A DNA stretch of 64,000 bases from Elusimicrobiota bacterium (lineage in GTDB: Bacteria; Elusimicrobiota; Elusimicrobia; FEN-1173; JAKLIF01), in the NCBI GenBank assembly GCA_022709755.1, contig JAKLIF010000002.1, positions 277,730-341,729 of the forward strand. The letters are read 5' to 3'. Shown in pieces: positions 9,364-18,100 of the stretch. A program made the position numbers and the translations under genes. The notes under the pieces were generated by a model. That model saw nothing but the letters and a program-made list of their open reading frames with translations. It had not been told where the DNA came from and searched no databases. How positions within the stretch are numbered: the first letter of the stretch is position 1; every line of letters starts with the position of its first letter.

Positions 9364-10683
9364 ATGGGAAACGACCGTCTCCCGAAGAAAATCGTCTTCA
9401 TCGCCTCTCTGGCGACAGCCCTGGTCGCCTCTCCCCCTGGTGGAGGGGCGATGTCGGCAGCTATTCCCGGACAACAACCCTCCGTCATCTGGATCGGCTT
9501 GGATGGGGCGGATCCGGACCTTCTCGAGCAATGGGTGCGCGAAGGATTTCTGCCCACTTTCTCCCGCCTGATGAAGGAGGGTTCCTATGGCCGCACGGAC
9601 GTCAACATCGGGACCACTTTTTCACCGAACGTGTGGACCTCGATCTTCACCGGGCAACGACCGGAGAAACACGGTATCCTGTTCCCGCCGGGACTCAAAG
9701 ACATCCCGTCGTCTCAACGGAAAACAAAGGCCATCTGGAACATCCTCAGCGAGCATGACCGCCGGGTCGCCTCGGTGGGACACCTGGTGACCTGGCCGGC
9801 CGAACCCGTCCGGGGAACGATACTCTCCCGCTTCTACCTCAAAGCCGGCGTGCCTCGATCCATCTACCCGGACAATCTGTATCAGGAACTCCTGGCGCAC
9901 TGGAGATCGCAACAAGGCGCGATCCAAAAGATGCAGGACCTGATGGACCCGTATCGACCGTCCTCCCCGTCTCAGACGGAATTCCCCGACGACCCTCGCG
10001 GGAACTACCTCCGAGAGAAACAGAAGGATTTGAACAACTTGACGGTCTCCGAAAGGGATGCCTATGCGCTGGCCACCGGACTCTACCTCCTCGAAAACAG
10101 GCCTTTCGACTTCTTCACCGTCTACTTCGTCGGCTGCGATTATCTCGGGCATCGATTCGCGCGTTACATGCCGCCCGTGGACGATTATGTCCCGACGGAA
10201 GACGCGACGCGATATGCCCACGCGCTGAGAGACTATTACATCATGATGGACCGGTTCATTGAGCGCCTCCTGTCCCATGCGGGAGAGAACACCACCGTCG
10301 TGATCTGTTCCGACCACGGCACCACCAAGAAGGAACCATTGACCCCGGACGACGTGCGGGCGGGAAAACCGGCGGGCAACCATGTCGATGTCGGGATCGT
10401 CCTTTTTAAAGGACCCGCCATCAAGAACGGCTATCCCATTCCCCGTTCCAGCATCCTCGATCTCACTCCGACCGTGTTATACCTGCTGGGGTTGCCGGTC
10501 GCCGGAGACATGGACGGCCGGGTGCTGACGGACATGATCCGGCCGGCCTATTTCGAAGATCATCCCGTCCGCCGGGTCGATTCCTTCGGTCCTCCGACGC
10601 ACATCCCCCTGGACTTCCCTCTCGAAAAGGTCGTCAACCCGAAGGAACTGGATGAATTGAGATCTTTGGGATATCTCAAATAA
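9364..10683 (+). CDS. Secreted type I phosphodiesterase / alkaline-phosphatase-superfamily protein, copy 1
   Basis: A 439-residue alkaline-phosphatase-fold protein with an N-terminal signal-like hydrophobic segment (about residues 9-23). Metal-site residues are visible in order: D47 (GLDGAD), the probable nucleophile S87 in FSPNVW, D259 and H263 (DYLGH), D317-H318 (SDHG) and H340 (GNH). This pattern is that of the nucleotide pyrophosphatase/phosphodiesterase group. The substrate, which could be a nucleotide, phospholipid or phospho-sugar, cannot be read from sequence. The next gene is a close paralog, so this is a tandem duplication. It lies 16 bases after rtcB. Confidence 0.82.
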   Translation: MGNDRLPKKIVFIASLATALVASPPGGGAMSAAIPGQQPSVIWIGLDGADPDLLEQWVREGFLPTFSRLMKEGSYGRTDVNIGTTFSPNVWTSIFTGQRPEKHGILFPPGLKDIPSSQRKTKAIWNILSEHDRRVASVGHLVTWPAEPVRGTILSRFYLKAGVPRSIYPDNLYQELLAHWRSQQGAIQKMQDLMDPYRPSSPSQTEFPDDPRGNYLREKQKDLNNLTVSERDAYALATGLYLLENRPFDFFTVYFVGCDYLGHRFARYMPPVDDYVPTEDATRYAHALRDYYIMMDRFIERLLSHAGENTTVVICSDHGTTKKEPLTPDDVRAGKPAGNHVDVGIVLFKGPAIKNGYPIPRSSILDLTPTVLYLLGLPVAGDMDGRVLTDMIRPAYFEDHPVRRVDSFGPPTHIPLDFPLEKVVNPKELDELRSLGYLK

Positions 10684-10723
10684 GACGGGTCGGACGCTCG
10701 CTTCCCGATCCCCGGTAAATATT

Positions 10724-12064
10724 ATGTTGTATACTCAAAGGATGCTCTCGGGACCGATCACACCGTGGACGCGGGGCCTGGCGATCGTCTTACTGACGAT
10801 CCTGGCGACCCAAGCCCCTGCGGCCCCGTCCGACGTAAACCCTCCCAAAAAACACGCGCCGTCCGTCCTCTGGATCGGGCTCGACGGGGCAGACCAAAAT
10901 CTCCTGCAAGAGTGGGCCCTGGCCGGATACCTCCCGACGATCGCCGGGTTGATGAAAGAGGGCGCCTATGCGGTGATGGATGTCGATATTACACCGGCGT
11001 TTTCTCCCAATATCTGGACCTCGATCTTCACCGGTCAACGGCCGGAGCGGCACGGGGTCCAGTCCGACATGGGGATCGTGGACATCCCCTCCCAGCATCG
11101 AAAAACCAAGGCCATTTGGAATATCTTGAACGACCAGGGCCTCACCATCGGCTCGGTCAACCATCTGGTGACCTGGCCCGCTGAACACGTGCGGGGAGCC
11201 ATGCTGTCACGCCTGTTTAGGACGGAGAGCATCCCCCGAGTCCTCTATCCCGAAACGTTGCGGCCGGCCATCCAAGCCCGCATCAAAGCCCATGAACAGG
11301 AGATCCGATCGCTGATCGCGCCCCTGGATCGATACCGGTCCGTCGAAATCCGCCCCTCCGAAGCGGCGGACGGCACGTTGAAACACTATCTGGATGAAAG
11401 ACAAAAAGATTTGAACTGCCTTCAGGTCGCGGAAGAAGACGCCGAAGCTTTGGAGGCGGGCCTCTATCTGTTGGAAAACGAAACCTTCGATTTTTTCACA
11501 ATCTATTTCGGGGGATGTGACGTCCTCGGACATCGGTTCTTCCGCTACATGCCCCCGATCCCCGATTATATCCCCGATGAGGACGTTCAAAATTACGGGA
11601 ACATCCTGCGCGATTATTACGTGATGGTGGACGGCTTTATCAAACGCCTGCTGGTTCACGCCGGGGACGAAACCACCGTCGTCCTCTGTTCCGACCATGG
11701 CATGAGAAAAACGAAGCCTCTGAGCCGCCAGCGATTACAAGAGGGGAGGCCCCCCGGAAACCATTCGAGTGTCGCGGTCGCCTTTTTTAAAGGCCCTCGG
11801 GTCAAGAAAGGACATCTCGTGTCCAAAGCCGGCCTGATGGACCTCACGCCGACCGTGCTCTATCTCCAGGGACTGCCCGTCGCTCGGGATTTCGACGGAA
11901 AGGTATTGACGGACATCGTCGAGCCGTCCTATCTCCAGAACCACCCCATCCGGTGGGTTAACACCTTCGGCCCCCCGGCGTACATCTCGCTGGACTATCC
12001 TCTCTCAAACATCGTCACGCCCGATGAGCAAGAGCGGTTGCGTTCATTGGGATACTTGAAATAG
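10724..12064 (+). CDS. Secreted type I phosphodiesterase / alkaline-phosphatase-superfamily protein, copy 2
   Basis: Collinear paralog of the preceding gene, sharing long identical stretches such as NIWTSIFTGQRPE, RKTKAIWNIL and HLVTWPAE. The same metal ligands are present (GLDGAD, FSPNIW, a D-V-L-G-H motif, SDHG, GNH), so it should be active. It has its own signal peptide ('GLAIVLLTILATQAPAA'). A second in-frame ATG at 10742 is an alternative start: TATACT at 10730-10735 lies 6 bases before it, which would make a leaderless message and still leave an intact signal peptide. Both phosphodiesterases end in a near-identical RSLGYLK tail. Confidence 0.82.
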   Translation: MLYTQRMLSGPITPWTRGLAIVLLTILATQAPAAPSDVNPPKKHAPSVLWIGLDGADQNLLQEWALAGYLPTIAGLMKEGAYAVMDVDITPAFSPNIWTSIFTGQRPERHGVQSDMGIVDIPSQHRKTKAIWNILNDQGLTIGSVNHLVTWPAEHVRGAMLSRLFRTESIPRVLYPETLRPAIQARIKAHEQEIRSLIAPLDRYRSVEIRPSEAADGTLKHYLDERQKDLNCLQVAEEDAEALEAGLYLLENETFDFFTIYFGGCDVLGHRFFRYMPPIPDYIPDEDVQNYGNILRDYYVMVDGFIKRLLVHAGDETTVVLCSDHGMRKTKPLSRQRLQEGRPPGNHSSVAVAFFKGPRVKKGHLVSKAGLMDLTPTVLYLQGLPVARDFDGKVLTDIVEPSYLQNHPIRWVNTFGPPAYISLDYPLSNIVTPDEQERLRSLGYLK

Positions 12065-12078
12065 TTGGTCGTGGGAAC

Positions 12079-12092
12079 TTTCCCGCGGGAAA
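12079..12092. repeat. Perfect 14-bp palindrome in a convergent intergenic gap
   Basis: TTTCCCG followed directly by its complement, lying between the convergent phosphodiesterase copy 2 and the response regulator. There is no loop and no T-run, so it is not a standard terminator. It may be a protein-binding site or chance. Confidence 0.35.
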
Positions 12093-12130
12093 CGCCGCAG
12101 GGGGGGGATGTCGGGCGCGACGAGGGGTTA

Positions 12131-12541
12131 CTAGATGTTCTTGAGGATCTGCTTGGCCTTCTTATTCTGTTCTTCGAACAATTTTCGCATCTCCGACCAG
12201 AGGGTGTAGGCGTCGAACGGTTTGGGAAGGAAGAGATCCGATTTCACTTTGCGGGCGATTTCTCCTCCCTTGAATTTCTCTTTGGCGGAGTACAAGATAA
12301 CGATGATCCGTTTCAGGATATCGTTGTTCTTGATGTGATCACACACCGTGGCGCCATCCAGTTCGGGCATCATCATGTCCAGGATCACCATGTCGGGCTG
12401 GATGTTGTTGACCAGATCGATGGCCTCCCGTCCATTGACGGCGGTGTGGACTTCGTGTCCCTCGTGTTCCACCATCACCTTGAGAAGGTCCAAGGCTTCT
12501 TTATCGTCATCGGCGATTACGACAATGCGTTTATCGGGCAT
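12131..12541 (-). CDS. Single-domain response regulator (CheY-like receiver)
   Basis: A 136-residue receiver domain without an output domain. The acidic pocket is DDD (residues 10-12), the phospho-acceptor is the Asp in VILDMMMP, and the conserved Lys lies in PKPFDA. A helical tail rich in Lys/Glu/Gln follows the domain. The ATG has an AGGAAG Shine-Dalgarno. There is no histidine kinase nearby, so the partner is unknown. It lies 10 bases downstream of the small membrane protein on the same strand. Its gene faces copy 2 of the phosphodiesterase tail to tail. Confidence 0.85.
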   Translation of the reverse strand: MPDKRIVVIADDDKEALDLLKVMVEHEGHEVHTAVNGREAIDLVNNIQPDMVILDMMMPELDGATVCDHIKNNDILKRIIVILYSAKEKFKGGEIARKVKSDLFLPKPFDAYTLWSEMRKLFEEQNKKAKQILKNI

Positions 12542-12551
12542 GGGAAACTTC

Positions 12552-12833
12552 CTATTTGAAGAGTTTGTCTCCGAGATCCTTGAACGACAAGGGTTCGGCT
12601 TTCCGGGGGACGCGCGGCAATTGGCGCTTCAGCTGGATCCATTCCGCCTTGAATCGCCGATAGACCTCCGACTCCGCGAACCGAACTCCGCCGAAGAATG
12701 AAGCGATCGCCACGGAGAACAACAGCCATATCATCAATTGGAGCTTCAGTCCCGCTTTGAGAACCACAAGGAGAACCAGACTCGACAGGACCACCGCGAT
12801 GATGATCAAGTAGATGTACATTCCTGAATCCAT
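12552..12833 (-). CDS. Small two-helix membrane protein, unknown function
   Basis: I do not recognise a family. From the ATG at 12833 the product is 93 residues. It has two hydrophobic segments (about residues 6-27 and 32-48) and then a basic/aromatic cytoplasmic tail. A second ATG at 12821 lies 10 bases after a perfect TATAAT (12837-12832 on the minus strand). If that is the promoter, the true start is 12821 with essentially no leader (89 aa). The -35 region is poor. It precedes the response regulator by 10 bases and is divergent from the PilZ gene. Confidence 0.55.
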   Translation of the reverse strand: MDSGMYIYLIIIAVVLSSLVLLVVLKAGLKLQLMIWLLFSVAIASFFGGVRFAESEVYRRFKAEWIQLKRQLPRVPRKAEPLSFKDLGDKLFK

Positions 12834-12900
12834 TATATCAAACCCAAGCCCGATTGAACGCCGGGGATTAAAAATATGGCCCGGCGCCGGAGGGAAAGGA

Positions 12901-12906
12901 TATAAT
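12901..12906 (+). promoter_or_regulatory. Perfect -10 box upstream of the PilZ gene
   Basis: TATAAT with no recognisable -35 at 16-18 bp. The 10-bp palindrome CCGGCGCCGG (12881-12890) lies just where RNA polymerase would contact the spacer/-35 and could be an activator or repressor site. The leader to the ATG at 12976 would be about 63 nt. Confidence 0.4.
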
Positions 12907-12975
12907 AGAATGACCTGAACGGAAACGGCCGCCGAATCGGCCGGACCCTCTCGGGAAAACATCCAGGAGACTCTG

Positions 12976-13371
12976 ATGTCAGATAATTCTTCCGCCTTCG
13001 AAGGGATTGAGAAACGAAAGTTCAAGCGCCGTTACATCCAATTTTCGGTCCGATACCGATTCAATGCCGAGGGGGTCATCACCGACTGGAAGACGTCCCA
13101 TGCGGGGAACATGAGCGCCGGCGGCCTTTTCATGACGTTCGGAGAGAACCTCTACGTCGGGCGCGTCCTCGACCTCGAATTCTCGCTGCCGGAACAGAAC
13201 AAGACGATCCGCACCACCGGACGCATCGTCCGCGTCAAAGAAGTGATCCCCGGGACAATGGTCGACTGCGGACTTGAATTCACGGATCTCAAGGAAGAGG
13301 ACCGTCAGTATCTGGATGCCTACTCCAAAGACACCTCGACCCCAGACACATCCACAGGAGCGTCCTCATGA
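12976..13371 (+). CDS. PilZ domain protein
   Basis: A 131-residue single PilZ domain, a c-di-GMP receptor fold. The N-terminal basic motif RKFKRRY (around residues 14-20) supplies the RxxxR-type arginines, and N-x-S-x-G-G (NMSAGG, about residues 50-55) is the second half of the ligand site, so binding looks intact. A short Ser/Thr-rich tail follows. CAGGAGA is a good Shine-Dalgarno. The stop overlaps the start of the dedA-family gene by 4 bases, so the two are translationally coupled. The window also encodes a diguanylate cyclase at 31.1 kb, a possible ligand source. Confidence 0.85.
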   Translation: MSDNSSAFEGIEKRKFKRRYIQFSVRYRFNAEGVITDWKTSHAGNMSAGGLFMTFGENLYVGRVLDLEFSLPEQNKTIRTTGRIVRVKEVIPGTMVDCGLEFTDLKEEDRQYLDAYSKDTSTPDTSTGASS

Positions 13372-14021
13372 TAAAAGAAATCACCTATTGGCTGATCGAG
13401 ATGCTGCGGCAATACGGCGCCTGGAGCGTGTTCGGCGGCGTCATCATCGAATCCATCATCGTCCCCATCCCGTCCCCCGCCATCATCATGGGCGCGGGGA
13501 TGATCCTGGTCCCGCTGCAGGAACCGTGGGGGTCCGCCCTCAAGATCATCTTCTGGCAGATCGTCCTGCCCGGGTCCATCGCCTCCACCATCGGCGCCTA
13601 TCTGTGTTACGGGATCGCTTACTGGGGAGGCAAACCCCTGATCGAAAAAGTGCAGCGGTTTTTCGGGTGCACCTGGGACGACATCGCCGGGATGGGCGCG
13701 CGATTCAGCCGGTCGGGCGCCGCTCCCACGTTGTTCTTCATGAGGATGATCCCCATTGTGCCCCTGTCCCTGGTATCGCTGGCCGCCGGAGTCATCCGGC
13801 TCGATTGGAAGGTGTTTACCATTTGGACTTTCTTGGGATCCGTCCCCCGCTGTCTCATCCTGGCCATCCTCGGATGGCAGTTGGGCAACAGCGCGTTGAA
13901 ACTCGCTTTCCAGGTGGACCGGTTGGAATCCATTATCTCCCTTCTCATGGTCTGCGGCGTCATCGGAGTGATCTTGTACTTCCGACACCGGATGAGACGG
14001 GCCGCCAAACTCATCGAGTGA
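13368..14021 (+). CDS. DedA-family (VTT domain) membrane protein
   Basis: A 217-residue polytopic inner-membrane protein of the DedA/SNARE-associated family, several members of which are lipid scramblases or undecaprenyl-phosphate/phosphatidylethanolamine translocases. Typical features are the IESIIVPIPSPAI segment (about residues 27-39), a re-entrant loop region, and the conserved R-x-I-P-x-V-P segment (about residues 125-131) with a downstream amphipathic helix. It overlaps pilZ by 4 bases and is followed 5 bases later by a secreted phosphatase-like gene, suggesting an envelope-lipid or envelope-polymer operon under c-di-GMP influence (inference). Confidence 0.85.
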   Translation: MIKEITYWLIEMLRQYGAWSVFGGVIIESIIVPIPSPAIIMGAGMILVPLQEPWGSALKIIFWQIVLPGSIASTIGAYLCYGIAYWGGKPLIEKVQRFFGCTWDDIAGMGARFSRSGAAPTLFFMRMIPIVPLSLVSLAAGVIRLDWKVFTIWTFLGSVPRCLILAILGWQLGNSALKLAFQVDRLESIISLLMVCGVIGVILYFRHRMRRAAKLIE

Positions 14022-14026
14022 ATCCC

Positions 14027-15043
14027 ATGAACCCCCGCGCGGCGCTCTTCGTTCCCCTGCTCCTCACCCTCCTCGGAACGGCGGCCGGGGCACTGGGAGC
14101 CCAACCCCAGGACCCGACGCTGAACGTCCTTCTGATCGGCTGGGACGGCGTGAGCAGACACCGCGTCAAAGAGGGATTGGAAAAATCCCAATTGCCGAAT
14201 CTGAAAAAGATCGTCGACAAAGGGTCGATCGTGGCCATCGACATCCTAAGAGTCACCAGCACTAAACCCGGTTGGACACAGATCCTCACGGGATACGAGC
14301 CCGAGAAGACCGGGGTCTACGCCAACCACCTCTATCAACCGATCCCGGCCGGATACACCCTGTTCGAACGGCTGAAAGGGCGGTTCGGCCCGGCGATCGA
14401 TACCCTCGTCGTCTCCGGAAAGGATGCCCACCTGGACTATGACCCCCCCGTGCGGCTGACCCCCGCGGAGGAGGCGAACTACGACGTGGAAAAATGGTAT
14501 GGATCCCAGCCGGTCGAGATCGACGGAAATAAATTCGTGGATATCCCCGGGAAACCCTTCCTCCATGCCCGTCCCAGCGTGGATGTGTGGTTGAACCGTT
14601 TCAAATCCAATTCGGCGGTCGCCGACCAGGCAATCGAGTTGCTGAAGCAACACCGGGAAAAACCGTTCTTCATGTTCGTCTTGTTCGCGGACGCCGATGC
14701 CCGGGGTCACGACAAGGGCGAGGATTCAAAGGAATATGGGGACGCCATCGTGTCCGACGACACGGAGACCGGCCGGATCCTCAGAGCCCTCCAAAACCTC
14801 AAGATCGACCGGAAGACCGTGATCTACATCACGTCGGACCACGGATTCAACATCGGCATGAAACACCATTCCGACGCCCCTTATTCTTTCCTGGCCAGCA
14901 CCGATCCCGCCATTCAGCGGCGTGGAGAACGCGCCGACATCGCGCCGACCATCTACCAAAAATATGGCTTTCTCAAGGATGAATTCGATCCCCCGCTCGA
15001 CGGCCACTCATTGACAGACCCTTACGTTCAATCCCCCTGGTAG
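14027..15043 (+). CDS. Secreted alkaline-phosphatase-superfamily protein (type I phosphodiesterase-like)
   Basis: A 338-residue protein with a clear signal peptide (residues 1-25, Ala-rich cleavage region). It is related to, but clearly diverged from, the two tandem phosphodiesterases. D40 lies in IGWDG, a TSTKPGW segment stands where the nucleophile loop is expected, D and H ligands lie in FADADARGHD, and further ligands lie in TSDHGF and KHH. The fold is shorter than in the tandem pair. The substrate is unknown. The ATG lies 5 bases after the dedA-family stop, and the short intergenic run that follows contains two hairpins before dnaE. Confidence 0.78.
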   Translation: MNPRAALFVPLLLTLLGTAAGALGAQPQDPTLNVLLIGWDGVSRHRVKEGLEKSQLPNLKKIVDKGSIVAIDILRVTSTKPGWTQILTGYEPEKTGVYANHLYQPIPAGYTLFERLKGRFGPAIDTLVVSGKDAHLDYDPPVRLTPAEEANYDVEKWYGSQPVEIDGNKFVDIPGKPFLHARPSVDVWLNRFKSNSAVADQAIELLKQHREKPFFMFVLFADADARGHDKGEDSKEYGDAIVSDDTETGRILRALQNLKIDRKTVIYITSDHGFNIGMKHHSDAPYSFLASTDPAIQRRGERADIAPTIYQKYGFLKDEFDPPLDGHSLTDPYVQSPW

Positions 15044-15071
15044 TCTCTCCGTCTTCCGTCGGATCGCCGGC

Positions 15072-15120
15072 TTCCCCTGGAGAGGGGAAATCCCTTCCTT
15101 GAAGCCGCTCTCCGGCTTTT
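15072..15120 (+). terminator. Two adjacent hairpins, weak terminator
   Basis: The first hairpin has 7-bp arms 15072-15078 and 15083-15089 around a GGAG loop. The second has arms AAGCCG (15102-15107) and CGGCTT (15113-15118) and ends in four T residues. Together they could separate the phosphatase operon from dnaE. The second hairpin overlaps the predicted dnaE promoter. Confidence 0.45.
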
Positions 15121-15128
15121 GATATACT
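15099..15128 (+). promoter_or_regulatory. Predicted dnaE promoter giving a leaderless message
   Basis: TTGAAG (15099-15104), an 18-bp spacer and TATACT (15123-15128). Only 9 bases separate the -10 from the dnaE ATG, and there is no Shine-Dalgarno, so transcription should begin at or within 2-3 nt of the start codon. Confidence 0.6.
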
Positions 15129-15137
15129 TCGATTGTC

Positions 15138-18100
15138 ATGTCCCACGCGCCGTTCGTCCACCTCCACAACCATACCGAATACAGCCTCTTGGACGGGGCC
15201 TGCCGTCTCACGGACGACAAGGGAAATCCCTCCGAACTCCTGAAATCGATGGCGAACGCCAAATACCGGGCCTTGGCCATCACCGATCACGGGAACATGT
15301 TCGGGGCGTTGGAGTTCTATCAGGCCTGCACGGATTCCGGCATCAAGCCCATCCTGGGGGTGGAGGCGTATATGGCCCCAGGTTCCCGGCTGGACCGGAC
15401 CGGTTCGCCGGGGGATGTCTCCTACCATCTCACCTTGTTGGCCGAGAACGAAACCGGATATCAAAACCTTTTGAAGCTCACCTCGAAGGCCTACCTGGAA
15501 GGTTTTTACTATAAACCCCGCATCGACAAGGAAATCCTGGCGGCCCATTCGGAAGGCGTCATCGGCCTGTCCGGTTGTTTGAAAGGGGAGATTCCCTCGG
15601 CTCTCTTGTCGAACCAGCCTGAAAAAGCGCAGAAACTTCTGGACGATTACCGTTCCATCTTCGCCAAGGACCATTTTTATTTGGAGCTGATGGATCACGG
15701 CATGCCCGAACAAAAAGCCGTCATCCCGCTCCTGACGGACCTTTCCAAACGATCCGGCATTCCCCTGGTGGCCACCAACGATTGTCATTACCTCCGGCGG
15801 GAGGACTCCTTTCCCCACGACGTGCTCCTGTGCATCGGCACGGGGAAGACCCTCAACGATGAGAAACGGCTCAAATATCCGACGGCGGAATTCTACTACA
15901 AGTCGCCCCAGGAGATGATGGCCTTGTTCGGTGAGATCCCGGGCGCCATCGAAAACACGGTCTCCATCGCGGAGATGTGTCACCTCCAACTGAAGTTCAA
16001 CCAGATCCTCCTGCCGCGCTATGACGTCCCCTCGGGCGAGACCCCGGATTCCTACCTGGAAAAACTTTGTCTGGAAGGGCTCAAGAAACGGATGGGCCAC
16101 ATCGATCCGCAATACAAGACCCGGCTGGACTATGAGATACAGATCATCCGGAAGATGGGATTCTCTACCTATTTCCTGATCGTTTGGGATTTCATCCATC
16201 ACGCCCGGAAGGAAGGCATCCCCGTCGGACCCGGCCGCGGCTCCGGAGCCGGGAGTCTGGTGGCCTATGCCCTCCACATCACCAGCATCAATCCCATCGA
16301 GCACGGATTGCTTTTCGAGCGGTTCCTGAACCCGGACCGGCGTAGCATGCCCGATCTGGACATCGATTTTTCGGATGACTTGCGCGAAAACGTCATTCGG
16401 TACGTCCGCCAGAAATACGGCGAACAGTGCGTGGCCCAGATCATCACCTTCGGCTCCATGCTGGCCCGGCTGGTCGTGAGGGACGTGGGCCGCGTCTTGG
16501 GAATGCCCATCGAGGAGGTCGACCGCATCGCGCGACTCATCCCGAAAGAATTAGGCACCACCATCCATTCGGCCCTCCAATCCAGCCCCGAATTCCGGGA
16601 GGCCGCCCAGAAAGACCCCCAGGCGAAGAAACTCATCGATCTGGCCCAAAAACTCGAAGGGATCAAACGCCAGTGCGGCGTCCATGCCGCCGGGACTGTG
16701 ATCACCTCGGGAGACATCACCCAATACGTGCCGCTCTACAAGGGATCCCGCGACGTCGTTACCACCCAATACGACGGCGAAACGCTCCTGAAGCTCGGCC
16801 TCCTGAAGGTGGACTTCCTGGGTCTCCGAACCCTGTCGGTCATCCGGGACGCCTGCAAGCTGATCGTCCAACGGCATGACCCCAAATTCAACATCGACAC
16901 CATCCCTTTGGACGATCTGAAGACCTATCAACTCCTGGGCTCGGCCAAGACGTTGGGCGTGTTCCAGTTGGAATCCGGCGGGATGCGCGACCTGCTCTGC
17001 AAACTCAAACCCTCCACTCTGTCCGACGTGGTGGCCCTGATCTCCCTGTACCGGCCGGGTCCGATGGGTTCCGGCATGCTGGATGAATTCGTCGCCCGGA
17101 AACATGCCCGGTCCAAAGTCCACTACGACCACCCGTCCCTGGAACCGCTCCTGAAAGACACCTACGGCATCATCGTCTATCAAGAACAGGTCATGCAGAT
17201 CGCCCAGGTGTTGGCCGGGTTCACTCCCGGAAAAGCCGACATATTGCGCAAAGCGATGGGGAAAAAGATCCCCGAGGTGCTGGAACAACAACGCTCGGTA
17301 TTCATGGAAGGCGCCCACCAGAAGAACATCGACAAGAAGACGGCGCAGAAGGTCTTCGAACAGATCGTGCATTTCGGCGGATACGGTTTCAACAAAAGCC
17401 ATGCCACCGCCTATGGACTGGTGTCCTATCAGACCGCCTACTTGAAAGCCAATTTCCCGGAAGAATATATGGCCGCCCTGATGACATCGGAGATCGGGCA
17501 CTCCAACCTGGGCGCCAAAGAAGCTGAATCAAAACTGGTGTGGTACATCAACGAATCCGAGAACATGGGCATCCAGATCCTCCCCCCGGACGTGAATCTG
17601 TCCGGAACGGTCTTCACCATCGAAAGCGCTCCCAAGGCCGAGAATCCCAAGATCCGGTTCGGCCTGTTGGCCGTTAAGAACGTCGGGGAAGGTCCGGTCG
17701 AAGCCATTTTAAAGACACGATCCGAACACGGCCTCGCCAAGTCTTTCGACGATTTCTGCCTACGGATGGAACGGGGACAGATCAACAAAAAGGTGGTCGA
17801 ATCGCTCGTCAAAGCGGGTGCGATGGATTGTTTCTGCTCCCCTTCCTCTCCGGAACCCGTCGGGAACCCCGCCGTGGAACAAGAGCTGAGAGTGACCCGG
17901 CTCTGCCGGGATCGCGCTGTCCTGTTCGCGAAGATCGACAACACGTTGGCCCGCCTGTCCAAGCAGAAAGAGGACGAAGAACGGGGCCAGGGCGCTCTGT
18001 TCGACATGGCCCCGATGACCTCGGCCGCCCCGGCGCCTCCGGACTCGGCGGAAGCCGCCTTGGATACAGAATGGCCCGAACACACCCTGCTCGCCTACGA

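Noticed and set aside
12079..12092. The 14-bp palindrome as a certain operator
   Set aside because: It lies in a convergent gap between gene ends, where an operator would be out of place; it is listed only as a palindrome.
13274..15043. A 589-codon frame joining PilZ, DedA and phosphatase regions
   Set aside because: Only its last 338 codons from the ATG at 14027 form a real protein; the first part is out of frame with PilZ and DedA, which are real.
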